Part shown: piece by piece, positions 18,983 to 28,672 of the stretch
Numbering within the stretch: position 1 is the first letter of the stretch
Layout of the letters: each line of letters starts with the position of its first letter
Assembly: GCA_014323545.1 (NCBI GenBank)
Contig: CP058647.1
Span: 626,001 to 690,000, forward strand
DNA: 64,000 nt
DNA from: Hyphobacterium sp. CCMP332
GTDB taxonomy: Bacteria; Bacteroidota; Bacteroidia; Cytophagales; CCMP332
Reading direction: 5' to 3'
The notes under the pieces: model-generated
What the model was told of the DNA's origin: nothing
Database searches by the model: none
What the model saw: the letters and a program-made list of their open reading frames with translations, nothing else
Position numbers and translations under genes: made by a program

Positions 18983-20485
18983 CTATTTGCGATTTAAATA
19001 TTTCTTAAATTGATTTAAATTATTGTCGATTGTTTGATTAAAACCTCTTGAAAAATTGAAATAATAAGTGGGTATTACAAATAACAAACTAAAAATCAAC
19101 GAATTTAAAGCTATTGATAAAAATACATTTTCAATTTCCGGCAATTGATAAAACAAAGCAATTATCAATGCAAATAAAAAGAGTACTTTCAAGGTGGCCA
19201 CTTCAAAAGGATTTATTTTGAAAGCAATTTGTATTACTATAAGTTTTATTGAATTATAGATTATAACACTTAACATGGTTGCAAAACCTGCTCCTAAAAT
19301 TCCATACACAGGTATGAGGAAGTAATTTAACGAAACTGTCAGGACTACAAGTAAAATTGCCAATGGCAGGTTATAAATATAAAGTTTGGTTTGTGTCAAT
19401 ATGTTTGGGGAGATAGAACATGACATTTCAAACAACCTAGCCAGGAGTATAAATAAGACAACATTTATTCCTTTTATGTATAATTCTGAATTTGGGATTA
19501 ACTGATAAATAGATTCCAGATTGATCCATATTACACCAAAAATAAAGCAACCTATTATCAGACTATTAATTGATGTTTCCTTAAAAGCATCTTTAATTTT
19601 ATCCATGCTTCCATCAACCCAATATTCAGCAATCATTGGACCTGTTACCAAATTGATGATTCTACGGGGGATATCTAATGTAGAGCCTATAAAAAAAGCA
19701 ATTGTATAAATGCCCGTATCGGCCAGACCTTCTTTCGATAAAGCAGATATCATTAGCGAGTCTGCATTCATTATAATAATATTTGAAACACTTGCCAGAA
19801 ATGTTATTAAACTAAAATTGAGGGTATCTCTAATATCAATTCCTTTCAGGTTTTTAATTTTTAAGGATACTTCAAAAGGAACGAGTTTAATTGAATATAC
19901 AATGCCAATTAAAGTGATTGATAAATAGGCTCCGCATAAAAGCATAATGAAGCCTCGGAAATCAATAAATTCAAAACCCAGCAATATAATTGACCCCATT
20001 ATGATAAGTCTTAGGAACACGTCTTTTAAAAAGGCCGGAAATGCAATACGCTTGATTAAACGAACATTTGAGATAAATAGCACATATACGGCAAGTGAAA
20101 AGGCAATGAATACTGAGTAATAGTAGTATTCGCCAACTTCAGGAGACTTATCCTTAAAAAAAGAAATAACAACATTTTCTAATAAAAAAAGCAAGGTAAA
20201 GCTTATTAAAAGTGTAGTTAAAAACATTATTAGCAGCAAGCCATAAAATTCCTTTGCTTGTCCCTTTTTATTGAAAAATGGGAATTGCTTAATGATAGCC
20301 TGAGGGGTGCCCATATAGGCAATGGCAGCAAACATAGTTGCCATATTTATAATCACACGATATAAACCAAGTTCTTCAGGTGAGCAGAAATAGGGAAAAA
20401 GAATAGTGACATTAAGATATCCAAGCGCAACACCTACATAAGTCGCTGCACTGGCTTTAAAAAATTGTCTTTTGATTATGCCCAT
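18983..20485 (-). CDS. Oligosaccharide flippase (Wzx-type, MOP superfamily)
   Basis: A 500-residue inner-membrane protein with about 12-14 hydrophobic segments. The N-terminal region GIIKRQFFKASAATYVGVAL at residues 2-21 is typical of polysaccharide translocases of the MOP superfamily, and the glycine-rich segment VYGILGAGFATMLSVIIYNS near 402 is the usual late conserved helix. It would flip an undecaprenyl-linked repeat unit to the periplasmic side. It lies 18 nt downstream of the YfhO gene and 13 nt upstream of a sulfotransferase gene on the same strand. The matching polymerase (Wzy) was not recognised in the window. Confidence 0.86.
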   Translation of the reverse strand: MGIIKRQFFKASAATYVGVALGYLNVTILFPYFCSPEELGLYRVIINMATMFAAIAYMGTPQAIIKQFPFFNKKGQAKEFYGLLLIMFLTTLLISFTLLFLLENVVISFFKDKSPEVGEYYYYSVFIAFSLAVYVLFISNVRLIKRIAFPAFLKDVFLRLIIMGSIILLGFEFIDFRGFIMLLCGAYLSITLIGIVYSIKLVPFEVSLKIKNLKGIDIRDTLNFSLITFLASVSNIIIMNADSLMISALSKEGLADTGIYTIAFFIGSTLDIPRRIINLVTGPMIAEYWVDGSMDKIKDAFKETSINSLIIGCFIFGVIWINLESIYQLIPNSELYIKGINVVLFILLARLFEMSCSISPNILTQTKLYIYNLPLAILLVVLTVSLNYFLIPVYGILGAGFATMLSVIIYNSIKLIVIQIAFKINPFEVATLKVLFLFALIIALFYQLPEIENVFLSIALNSLIFSLLFVIPTYYFNFSRGFNQTIDNNLNQFKKYLNRK

Positions 20486-20503
20486 TAAGACATTAATAGA
20501 GGG

Positions 20504-22954
20504 TTAGGCTTCTCCATTTTCTTTATTGATTTTGGTACTTTTTCGCAAATGCATAAAAACTGCGCCCGCAATAAAAATGACTAAAGCAATCGAACTAAAT
20601 ATCGAAATCTGATTGCCAACTCTCCACGATTTGGGTTGAAATGTAAATATTATTTCATGTTCTCCTTTCGGAATGAGCATGCCCCGCAATAAATAATTCA
20701 CCCTAATATGATCGACTTTCTCTCCATCGATTGTAACTTTCCAGTCATTGTCTGATGCTTTGTAATAAATTTCAGAAAATACGGCAAAGGCATTTTCAGA
20801 ATTTACTTTGGCATTGTAAACCATCACATTAGGATTGTACTCAACTAAATCAATTTTATCAGAATTTTCCCGTGAAATAGATCTGGAATCAAAATATGGC
20901 GTAAATCTTTCATCAATCACTACTTCATTGGCAGGATCGAAATTAGAAAGTGAATTCATTTCCTCATCTGCATTTGAAGCCCATTTTATATTATTTACGA
21001 ACCAGGCATTTCCCAGCGCAGCAGGATTTCTTCTAACCTGGGGTTGATTTGTGTTTTTATCAGCTACAATAAAATATTTGGTGTTTAACATATTGAGTAC
21101 ATTCATATTGTTTTTACTCAAATGCTTTTCAATTAATTCCTGATATCTAAAAAGTTTCCCTGCATGATATCCACCAATCGACTTGTGATGATAGGATGTG
21201 ACTCCATCATTAAACGGGCTTCTCGTGAGGTTAAATACACGAAAGGATAAATCATCGTCTTCCATTATTTGTAAGTCAGCAGTTGTTGGAACTTTAAGGT
21301 TTTCAAACTTTCTTTCAGACTGAAAATTTTCTTTGTTAAGGTATCGCTTATCAACCAACCAGAGATCTCCTAACATAAGAATTCCCAAGAGTGCTATAAG
21401 TGCCAGTTCTTTAATTTTATCCTTCATATACAAGTAAATCAAACCTGCGGCCAAAGAAATAAGTATTAAGGAGCGAATGGCATCACCTCTAAGCAAACTA
21501 GCCCGATCATCTTTAAGGGCTTCCATCGGCCAGCCCTGGGCTTGTAATCTTGGATCAATTTGACCTTCATAGCTATATCCTCCACTTAGCAAAATTCCAA
21601 AAACAAAAACGACACCGCCAGTGATTGCAAATGCCAACAGCAATTTTTTCACTAAGTCCTGACCGCTATTCTTTTCGTCCAATACTTTCTGCAAAACCAA
21701 TGCAGAGGCAAATGGAAATGTAATCTGGAGGACACCAAGAAACATTGAGGGTGTTCGAAATTTATTGTACAATGGAAGATTATAAAAAAGGAAATCATTT
21801 AATGCTGAAAAATTGCTTCCCCAACTCAGGAGCAAAGCGAAGAAAGAATAAGCAGCCAACCACCATTTTATTGGTCCTTTTAAAAGGAGCATTGCAAGCA
21901 CAAAAAGAAAACAAAAAATTGCACCCAAATAAACCGGCCCACTGGTAAAAGGTTGATCACCCCAATAGGTTGGCACTTGTTTTAAAGCCTGTGCCGGAAA
22001 ACCCGGAGTCTTTGCTAAATTTGATTTTCTGTCTAAGGTTTCATTTGAAGCACCACCTTTAAAATATGGAATAACCACCGTAAAAGTCTCCATGACACCA
22101 TAGCTCCAGGACATGGCGTAATCTTTGTCCAGTCCGGTACTTCTAGCATCTGCTTCGGGCTTGGTTAATTCTGATTTTCCTCCCCTGATCGTTTCGTTGG
22201 CATATTCATAAGTGGTCCATAATCTACTCGTGTTTGGAACGGCAGCTAAAATAGCAGCAATAATTAAAAGTAATGTAGCATTTATAAATTGCTTGTAAGA
22301 CTTCTGCCTAATTACTTCATATAATTTAAAACCAAAATAAAATAGAAGAGCAAAAATCAGATAATAGGTTATCTGAAAATGATTAGATACCAAATGAAGA
22401 TTTAAGAATAGAGCTGCCAAGGCGGCTCCTAACCATAACCGGCCGTTGTAGCATAATATTACGCCTCCCAAAACACCGGGAAAATAAGCAAGCGCATTTA
22501 TTTTTGAATTGTGTCCTGCTTCTAAGCTTACCAGATTGAAAGTTGAAAAACCAAATCCAATGGCACAAATCAAACTTAGATAAGGATTCACACCCATTGC
22601 AATAAACAAAATATATGCACCCAGCATACATATAAAGACTATGCTTATTGGACCTTTAATAAGCCTTCTCAAAGCCCGATTAATGTGAAATCCAACATTA
22701 TTGGCATGTTCGATGGCCATTTGAAAGGTAGGCATACCACTAAACATTGTACCTGTCCATAAAGCCTCTTCACCTGTATTTTCACGATATTCGCTTAACT
22801 CTGAAGAACCCCCTCCTCCCTGTAAAATATCATTTTGATACAAGACCTTTCCTTCTAATACAGGGCTGGCATAAAAAAGTGGAAGTAAAATCATCACAAT
22901 AACTGCGATGACATGTGGTAAAAACTTTTGTATTATCTTTTGTTTATCCATCAT
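20504..22954 (-). CDS. YfhO-family large membrane protein
   Basis: An 816-residue protein with many hydrophobic segments. The first lies at about residues 13-29, a periplasmic loop follows with YQNDILQGGGGSSE near 39 and FSGMPTFQMAIEH near 71, and a transmembrane core runs to about 560. A soluble segment (about 565-780) then ends in a last helix before HLRKSTKINKEN. The WTGTMFSGMP region and the C-terminal WKVTIDGEKVDHIRVNYLLRG segment fit the YfhO (DUF6080/GT-C-like) group, whose characterised members help glycosylate lipoteichoic acid in Bacillus. In Bacteroidota such genes commonly sit beside surface-glycan genes. Start is one of two tandem ATGs at 22954 and 22951. Confidence 0.8.
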   Translation of the reverse strand: MMDKQKIIQKFLPHVIAVIVMILLPLFYASPVLEGKVLYQNDILQGGGGSSELSEYRENTGEEALWTGTMFSGMPTFQMAIEHANNVGFHINRALRRLIKGPISIVFICMLGAYILFIAMGVNPYLSLICAIGFGFSTFNLVSLEAGHNSKINALAYFPGVLGGVILCYNGRLWLGAALAALFLNLHLVSNHFQITYYLIFALLFYFGFKLYEVIRQKSYKQFINATLLLIIAAILAAVPNTSRLWTTYEYANETIRGGKSELTKPEADARSTGLDKDYAMSWSYGVMETFTVVIPYFKGGASNETLDRKSNLAKTPGFPAQALKQVPTYWGDQPFTSGPVYLGAIFCFLFVLAMLLLKGPIKWWLAAYSFFALLLSWGSNFSALNDFLFYNLPLYNKFRTPSMFLGVLQITFPFASALVLQKVLDEKNSGQDLVKKLLLAFAITGGVVFVFGILLSGGYSYEGQIDPRLQAQGWPMEALKDDRASLLRGDAIRSLILISLAAGLIYLYMKDKIKELALIALLGILMLGDLWLVDKRYLNKENFQSERKFENLKVPTTADLQIMEDDDLSFRVFNLTRSPFNDGVTSYHHKSIGGYHAGKLFRYQELIEKHLSKNNMNVLNMLNTKYFIVADKNTNQPQVRRNPAALGNAWFVNNIKWASNADEEMNSLSNFDPANEVVIDERFTPYFDSRSISRENSDKIDLVEYNPNVMVYNAKVNSENAFAVFSEIYYKASDNDWKVTIDGEKVDHIRVNYLLRGMLIPKGEHEIIFTFQPKSWRVGNQISIFSSIALVIFIAGAVFMHLRKSTKINKENGEA

Positions 22955-23042
22955 TTTGTGCTCTGAGCAATTCTAGGCAATATTACAATTAATATCGTTT
23001 TTGACGATTAAATTGAATGCTAGTTAATATGATTTTTAAGAA

Positions 23043-25154
23043 GTGATTGATTACTTGAAACATATATTCAGAAGTCTTAAAACGTTTGAAATAAGTATTT
23101 TTGTACTTTTTTTTCATTTTTTCAAAAGAGAAAAAAAAATTGACGCTTCCGAATACATCCAAAAAGGAGATTTTTCATCAAAAAACTTCAAATCCTGGTT
23201 AAAAATTGAATCTGATGTTTCAATTGAAGAAATCAAAGTTCAATTGGAATGGAATTCATCTCAATGGCTGAAACATAATTTTGACCTGCTCGGAACAGGA
23301 TGGTGTTCAAGAAATATTGGAGCCATACCAGTTGGTTTTTTAGGGTATACTAATCCTGAAACAAATAACAATAGGCCTGTTCAAAAAAGTATCCTTTCAG
23401 AAAGAGCATCTGCTTTAGTAGATGACAACTATATCTATCTTGATTGGCAGAGAGACATCAAGTCGGGGTATCTATGGGATATCAATCTAGATTCAAATTC
23501 ACAATCCAATTTTTTAAGTTTTCCTTATAGCGTGGATGTGAAAATTCCTTGGGAATTGGCAAGATTAAATCACTTGCCTTTGTTATTGCTGTCAGCTCAA
23601 CATGATTTAGTAAATCAGGAAGCTTGTTTAAAAGAATATAAAAATATTGTATGCGATTTCATTGCCAATAATCCCTACAAAAAGGGAGTTAATTGGTCTA
23701 ATGCAATGGAAGTCTCAATTAGAGCTGTTAACATTTTAGCTGCCTATGATATTTCTATGGGCATCGATGATTCAAATAAGATATTAGAATCAAATTTTCA
23801 AGCTATACTTTTTGATTCTCTTTTTGAACATACCCGATTTATACTAGAGAATTCTGAATTCAAGAAAGGGTATACCAATAATCACTATTATGCGAATATT
23901 TCTGCCTTGCTATTTATTGGAAATTATTTTTCTAAGTCAAAGAGCGGGAAAAACCTTTTAAATATTGCAGCCAGAGAAATTTTTGTGGAAACAAATAAAC
24001 AATTTCTTCCGGACGGAGGAAATTTTGAGTCTTCTACTCACTATCATAGATTAAGCACCGAAATGCTGATTTGGAATTGTATAATTCTAAGTGATAAAAA
24101 TACATCAGCTTTAATTGATGAAGATTTTGAATTAAAATGGAATAATAATTATAAGGTTTCTGAGAATTATGAAATCGAAAAAGACCAACTTCAGTTTAAG
24201 GCAATTAAAGCGCTGGAATTTAGTCATGCAATAACAAAAGGAAATGGAAATATTGCAGGATGTGGAGATCAGGATTCAGGAAGGTTTTTAAAATTTAACC
24301 TTGAAGGAAAATGGCAGTCTTTTAATGATCTGAAAAAATATGATCATCAAATACATCTTGGAAATTATCAATGGAATGAATCAGAACAACTTTGGGTTGA
24401 GAATGATTTAAGTCAAAATTGCATACAGGTTTTGGGAAAAGCCCTAAGCAAATTAGAGGTCGGGACTATTGAAAACTATCCATTTGAAGCGGTATTATCA
24501 AATCTTCTTATTCAGAATGAAATCGAAAAAATACCGATTTTAAAACCTAAGTCAGTAAAATTTGGAGATTTGCTTTACTGGCATACATCTACAATTTTCT
24601 ACCCTGGAGAAATTGAAAACTTAAAAAGAAATTTAGACTGGTATATTTTTCCTTTTTTCGGAATTTATATTGCAAGAACAAAACATTTCTTTTTATCCAT
24701 TAATGCCACTAATAATCATTTAAAGAAATATTGGAGCCACGGCAAAAACGATAAGTTATCATTTGAATTGAGAGCACTTGATAAGGATATAATTGTTGAT
24801 CCTGGAAGTTTTATATACACTCCGGATGAAAAACTTAGAAATAAGTTTCGGTCAACCTCTTCGCATTCAACGATTTCTGTAAAAAATAAGGAGCAAAACA
24901 GATGGCCAAAAGGCAAACGAAGTATTTTTAATCTTTACAATGAGTCACGTTGCAAATTTTTATCACAGACTGACAATAGAATATCTATTTTATGTGAATA
25001 TAGAGGTATCAAACACGTCCGTACATTTATAATTCATAATGATCATCTTGAAATTGTTGATGAATGCACGCATGAATTCAGTACACATTTTAATTATTTA
25101 AATCTTTACTCAGAGCATTACGGAAGATGGAGAAAGGCAAAAAAAGAGTCTTAA
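23043..25154 (+). CDS. Heparinase II/III family polysaccharide lyase-like protein
   Basis: A 703-residue protein with the (alpha/alpha) toroid and beta-sandwich layout of heparinase II/III and alginate lyases. The toroid has NWSNAMEVSIRAVNILAAYD near residue 219 and NNHYYANISALLFIGNYF near 279. FLPDGGNFESSTHYHRLSTE near 321 carries the likely catalytic Tyr/His. The beta-sandwich begins around 540 and contains DPGSFIYTPDEKLRNKFRS near 582. No signal peptide is apparent, so it may act in the cytoplasm or reach the periplasm another way. The start is GTG 23043 (or TTG 23055). The C terminus, EHYGRWRKAKKES, overlaps the next gene by 28 bp and seems shorter than usual for the final sandwich. Confidence 0.82.
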   Translation: MIDYLKHIFRSLKTFEISIFVLFFHFFKREKKIDASEYIQKGDFSSKNFKSWLKIESDVSIEEIKVQLEWNSSQWLKHNFDLLGTGWCSRNIGAIPVGFLGYTNPETNNNRPVQKSILSERASALVDDNYIYLDWQRDIKSGYLWDINLDSNSQSNFLSFPYSVDVKIPWELARLNHLPLLLLSAQHDLVNQEACLKEYKNIVCDFIANNPYKKGVNWSNAMEVSIRAVNILAAYDISMGIDDSNKILESNFQAILFDSLFEHTRFILENSEFKKGYTNNHYYANISALLFIGNYFSKSKSGKNLLNIAAREIFVETNKQFLPDGGNFESSTHYHRLSTEMLIWNCIILSDKNTSALIDEDFELKWNNNYKVSENYEIEKDQLQFKAIKALEFSHAITKGNGNIAGCGDQDSGRFLKFNLEGKWQSFNDLKKYDHQIHLGNYQWNESEQLWVENDLSQNCIQVLGKALSKLEVGTIENYPFEAVLSNLLIQNEIEKIPILKPKSVKFGDLLYWHTSTIFYPGEIENLKRNLDWYIFPFFGIYIARTKHFFLSINATNNHLKKYWSHGKNDKLSFELRALDKDIIVDPGSFIYTPDEKLRNKFRSTSSHSTISVKNKEQNRWPKGKRSIFNLYNESRCKFLSQTDNRISILCEYRGIKHVRTFIIHNDHLEIVDECTHEFSTHFNYLNLYSEHYGRWRKAKKES

Positions 25155-26440
25155 TTATTACCTATTACTGGCCACCTATGGGTGGAGGTGGTGTACAGCG
25201 TTGGTTAAAAATGGTAAAATACATGCGGGAATATGGCTGGGAACCGGTAATATTTACCTCAAAAAATGCTTCCAACCCTATACATGATGAAAGTTTGTTT
25301 GCGGATTTACCACCCAATCTTGAAATAATTCATCAGGAAATTTTTGAGCCATACAATCTTTATAATCAATTTCTAGGCAGAAAAAAAGATGAGAAAGTTT
25401 TTCAGGGCTTTGTGGATGAAAAAGGTCAAAAAAGTTTACTTAAAGAAATAGCGATATGGTTGCGTGGCAATATCTTTATCCCTGATGCCAGAATGTTTTG
25501 GATAAGGCCATCATTTAAAAAACTTAAAGAATATTTAAAGGAAAATCCCGTCAATGCTATAATTTCAACAGGGCCTCCTCATTCTACGCATGTAATAGCC
25601 TATAAAATCAAAAAAGAACATGGTCTCCCCTGGTTAGCTGATTTTAGAGATCCATGGACAAATATTGATTTTTATCAGCAACTAAAACTGACGAAAGTAG
25701 CTGATTTGATTCACAAAAAACTTGAAAACAAAATAATGTGTAAATCAGATGCCTTAGTTACGGTTACCTGGAATTGGGGAAAAGAAATGGAAGAAATTCG
25801 AGGCTCGGAGGTTGATGTTATAACCAATGGATTCGATCCTGCTGATTTTAAAAATGCAAATGGCAATCAACCTGCAAAATTTAGCATTCTTCATGCGGGT
25901 TCTTTAAATCGAGACAGAAACCCATTTGCTTTTTGGGTAGCCTTAGAAAAACTTTTAAAAGAAGAACCTGAGTTAAAAAATGAGTTAAGTATTGACCTGA
26001 TCGGACCACTGGATTTTTCTGTTTTGGAAAGTCTCAAAAAACACCAACTTGATACTTTCCTCCACCGCATTGAAAATCTACCTCACCGCGAGGTGGTAGA
26101 AAAAATGACAAATGCAGCAATACTTTTGCTTCCTTTAAATGATACGCCAAATATCAGTGGAGTTGTACCTGGTAAACTGTACGAATATATTGGCGCAAAA
26201 AGGCCAATATTAGCCATAGGAAGTCCATCTGGGGACAGTTCCAAAATTATACAAATGACAAATGCCGGATTAATTTCAGATTTTGGTAATAATGTACATG
26301 CTTTTGAAAATCTCAGGAATTATTACACACTTTTTCAAAAAGGTCAGTTAAAAGTGGATTCAAAAAATTCAGAACAATTTAGCCGAAGAAATCTGGTTGG
26401 TGATATTGTTTCTGTTTTAAACAGAATTTCAAAGAATTGA
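25127..26440 (+). CDS. Glycosyltransferase family 4-like protein
   Basis: A 437-residue GT-B protein. The N-terminal RVLIITYYWPPMGGGGVQRW at residues 7-26 is the classic acceptor-side loop of GT4 enzymes, and GPPHSTHVIAYKIKKEHG near 147 and WLADFRDPWTN near 167 follow. The donor domain starts at FSILHAGSLNRDRNPFAFW near 248, and DTPNISGVVPGKLYEYIGAK near 339 holds the acidic donor-binding residues. It likely transfers a sugar to a lipid-linked intermediate. Its ATG lies inside the 3' end of the lyase gene, so the two are translated in different frames over 28 bp. It converges with the epimerase gene, overlapping it by 12 bp. Confidence 0.85.
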   Translation: MEKGKKRVLIITYYWPPMGGGGVQRWLKMVKYMREYGWEPVIFTSKNASNPIHDESLFADLPPNLEIIHQEIFEPYNLYNQFLGRKKDEKVFQGFVDEKGQKSLLKEIAIWLRGNIFIPDARMFWIRPSFKKLKEYLKENPVNAIISTGPPHSTHVIAYKIKKEHGLPWLADFRDPWTNIDFYQQLKLTKVADLIHKKLENKIMCKSDALVTVTWNWGKEMEEIRGSEVDVITNGFDPADFKNANGNQPAKFSILHAGSLNRDRNPFAFWVALEKLLKEEPELKNELSIDLIGPLDFSVLESLKKHQLDTFLHRIENLPHREVVEKMTNAAILLLPLNDTPNISGVVPGKLYEYIGAKRPILAIGSPSGDSSKIIQMTNAGLISDFGNNVHAFENLRNYYTLFQKGQLKVDSKNSEQFSRRNLVGDIVSVLNRISKN

Positions 26441-27532
26441 CTCGGCAATGATATCCACTATTCTTTCTGTTGCCCTTCCATCCCATAGTGGCGGAATCTC
26501 ACCTTTTTTATTTTGTCCATTCTGAATTAGGTCAATTTCTTTTTTGATTAATTCAAGATCAAATTCAAGTAATTTATTGCTCCCCATACTAATGGTAATT
26601 GGTCGCTCTGTATTGGGCCTTAAAGTAAGGCATGGCACCTGTCTGTAAGTTGTTTCTTCCTGAATTCCACCGCTGTCGGTTACTACAAGTGAGGAATAAA
26701 GCACCAATTGTTGAAATGACAAATAATCCAATGGCTCCAATAAAATTAAATCATTTATAGTTTCCAGTTCATTTGAAAGTCCATATTTTTCGAAATTTTT
26801 AAGAGCCCTTGGGTGAATAGGAAATACAATTTTCTTATATCGACTGATGAATTTTATAAGTTCAATTATTTTTTTACATCCCATCTCATGATCAACATTT
26901 GAAGGCCTGTGCATGGTCATCAAGACGTATTCACCCTTTTTCAATGATTTAGATTCAAGAGCATCGGAATCGCGAATGTTTTGATCAAAAGCTACCAGGG
27001 TATCAATCATTGTATTACCAACAAAAAATAAACGTTCATTTTCAACACCTGCATGGCTTAAGTTTTTTAAACCACTGTCTTCAGTAATAAAATAATAGTC
27101 CGCTAAAACATCAGTTACAACACGATTGTGTTCTTCGGGCATAGTTCTGTCCATACTTCTCAAACCACTTTCCAAATGAGCCAGCTTGATAGCCAATTTA
27201 TTTGCAGCAATGGCGCCTGCCATGGTGCTGTTCACATCCCCAACCACAATCAACAAATCAGGGCGGTCTTTCAAAAAAACTTTTTCCAGTTCCAGAATTA
27301 TATTTCCAATTTGAGAATTTGGAGAACCGGAGGAAATGTTGAGATAATAATCAGGTTCTTTGATTTTCAATTGTTCAAAAAACACCTCAGACATATTCTT
27401 GTCAAAATGTTGACCGGTATGAATCAATTTATATTCTATTTTTCCGGAATAGCGTTTGAATTGTTTTTCAAATTGTGTGATCTTAATAAAATTCGGTCTG
27501 GTTCCTACCAGGATAAAGACTTTCTTAAGCAA
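26429..27532 (-). CDS. Non-hydrolysing UDP-HexNAc 2-epimerase (WecB/WbpI type)
   Basis: A 367-residue GT-B-fold epimerase. VGTRPNFIKITQFEKQF near residue 8, HTGQHFDKNMSEVFFEQL near 38, DVNSTMAGAIAANKL near 98, HLESGLRSMDRTMPEEHNR near 118 and TDSGGIQEET near 279 are family signatures with the active-site acids and histidine. WecB interconverts UDP-GlcNAc and UDP-ManNAc; WbpI does the same on UDP-2,3-diacetamido glucuronate. The gene follows a WbpE-like aminotransferase by 11 nt, which makes the WbpI role attractive, but homology alone cannot choose between them. Confidence 0.88.
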   Translation of the reverse strand: MLKKVFILVGTRPNFIKITQFEKQFKRYSGKIEYKLIHTGQHFDKNMSEVFFEQLKIKEPDYYLNISSGSPNSQIGNIILELEKVFLKDRPDLLIVVGDVNSTMAGAIAANKLAIKLAHLESGLRSMDRTMPEEHNRVVTDVLADYYFITEDSGLKNLSHAGVENERLFFVGNTMIDTLVAFDQNIRDSDALESKSLKKGEYVLMTMHRPSNVDHEMGCKKIIELIKFISRYKKIVFPIHPRALKNFEKYGLSNELETINDLILLEPLDYLSFQQLVLYSSLVVTDSGGIQEETTYRQVPCLTLRPNTERPITISMGSNKLLEFDLELIKKEIDLIQNGQNKKGEIPPLWDGRATERIVDIIAESIL

Positions 27533-27543
27533 TGCGATTGATT

Positions 27544-28671
27544 TTATTGATTGATAAGCTTTTTAAATGTTTCGCAAATATAGGATTGTTGATCTATATC
27601 CAATTCTGTGTGCATGGGAAGTGATATTACAGACTGAGATAGAGCTTCGGCGACTGGAAAATCACCATGTGAATAACCGTATTTTTTATAGGCATTGTTT
27701 AAATGAAGTGGTTTAGGATAATATATCATTGACGGTATCCCCGATTCACTTAATCCTTGCCTAATGGCATCTCGTTTTCCCGAATTCACTTTTAAAGTAT
27801 ATTGATGAAAAACATGAAATGAATTTTCCTCTCTTTTTGGAATTTGAACATCGTCCAAATCATTAAATTGTTTGTCATAAAATTCTGCAGCTTTTCTTCT
27901 CGCATCTATATAAACATCAAGTTTTTTGAGTTTCACATTTAAAAGCGCAGCCTGAAGGGTATCTAGTCTTGAATTAATTCCAACGGTATCGTAATTATAT
28001 TTTGTAACCTGTCCATGATTGGCAATTTGTTTCATTCTTAAATAAATACTTTCATGCTTTGTATATACCGCTCCACCATCGCCAAAACAACCCAGATTTT
28101 TTGATGGGAAAAAAGAAGTAGTACCAATATCTCCTATTAATCCATTGCTGATTTCATGGCCATTTAATTTATAACTGCCACCGATAGCCTGGGCGTTATC
28201 TTCTATTAGTATTATCCCCCTCTTTTCACAAATTTTAATGAGCTCTTCCATTTGAGAACTTTGACCAAATAGGTGCACTCCTATTATTGCTTTTGTATTT
28301 GGCCCAATAGAATCTTCAAGTTTTTTAATATCCAGATTAAACAAGTTTTCATCAGCATCAACAAAAACCGGTTTATACCCCATTAAAGCAATTACTTCAG
28401 CCGAAGCCACATAATTAAATGTGGGCACAATAATTTCTGCTTGTTTGGGTAAATCAATGGCCATCAATGCAATTTGAAGTGCATCTGTACCATTTGCACA
28501 AGGAACTACAAAAGCTGTATTCAAATATTTGCCCAATGATGCAGCAAAGGTTTTGACGGCCGGCCCATTAATGAATGCAGTATTTTGTATTACTTCATTC
28601 ATGGCTAAATCAACTTCTTCCTTGATCTTATTATACTGGCCTATTAAATCGACCATTCGGATTTCTTTCAT
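27544..28671 (-). CDS. DegT/DnrJ/EryC1 aminotransferase, WbpE-like
   Basis: A 375-residue PLP sugar aminotransferase. CANGTDALQIALMAI near residue 58, IEDNAQAIGGSYKLNG near 155 and the PLP lysine segment TTSFFPSKNLGCFGDGGAVY near 179 are clear, as is VGINSRLDTLQAALLNVKL near 220. From memory this pattern is closest to WbpE/WlbC, which aminates C3 of a 3-oxo UDP-glucuronate derivative; FdtB-type enzymes are an alternative. The frame extends 16 codons upstream to 28719, but ATG 28671 gives the expected MKEIRMVDL start and sits 1 nt after the upstream stop. It forms an operon with the epimerase gene. Confidence 0.87.
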   Translation of the reverse strand: MKEIRMVDLIGQYNKIKEEVDLAMNEVIQNTAFINGPAVKTFAASLGKYLNTAFVVPCANGTDALQIALMAIDLPKQAEIIVPTFNYVASAEVIALMGYKPVFVDADENLFNLDIKKLEDSIGPNTKAIIGVHLFGQSSQMEELIKICEKRGIILIEDNAQAIGGSYKLNGHEISNGLIGDIGTTSFFPSKNLGCFGDGGAVYTKHESIYLRMKQIANHGQVTKYNYDTVGINSRLDTLQAALLNVKLKKLDVYIDARRKAAEFYDKQFNDLDDVQIPKREENSFHVFHQYTLKVNSGKRDAIRQGLSESGIPSMIYYPKPLHLNNAYKKYGYSHGDFPVAEALSQSVISLPMHTELDIDQQSYICETFKKLINQ

Positions 28672-28672
28672 A

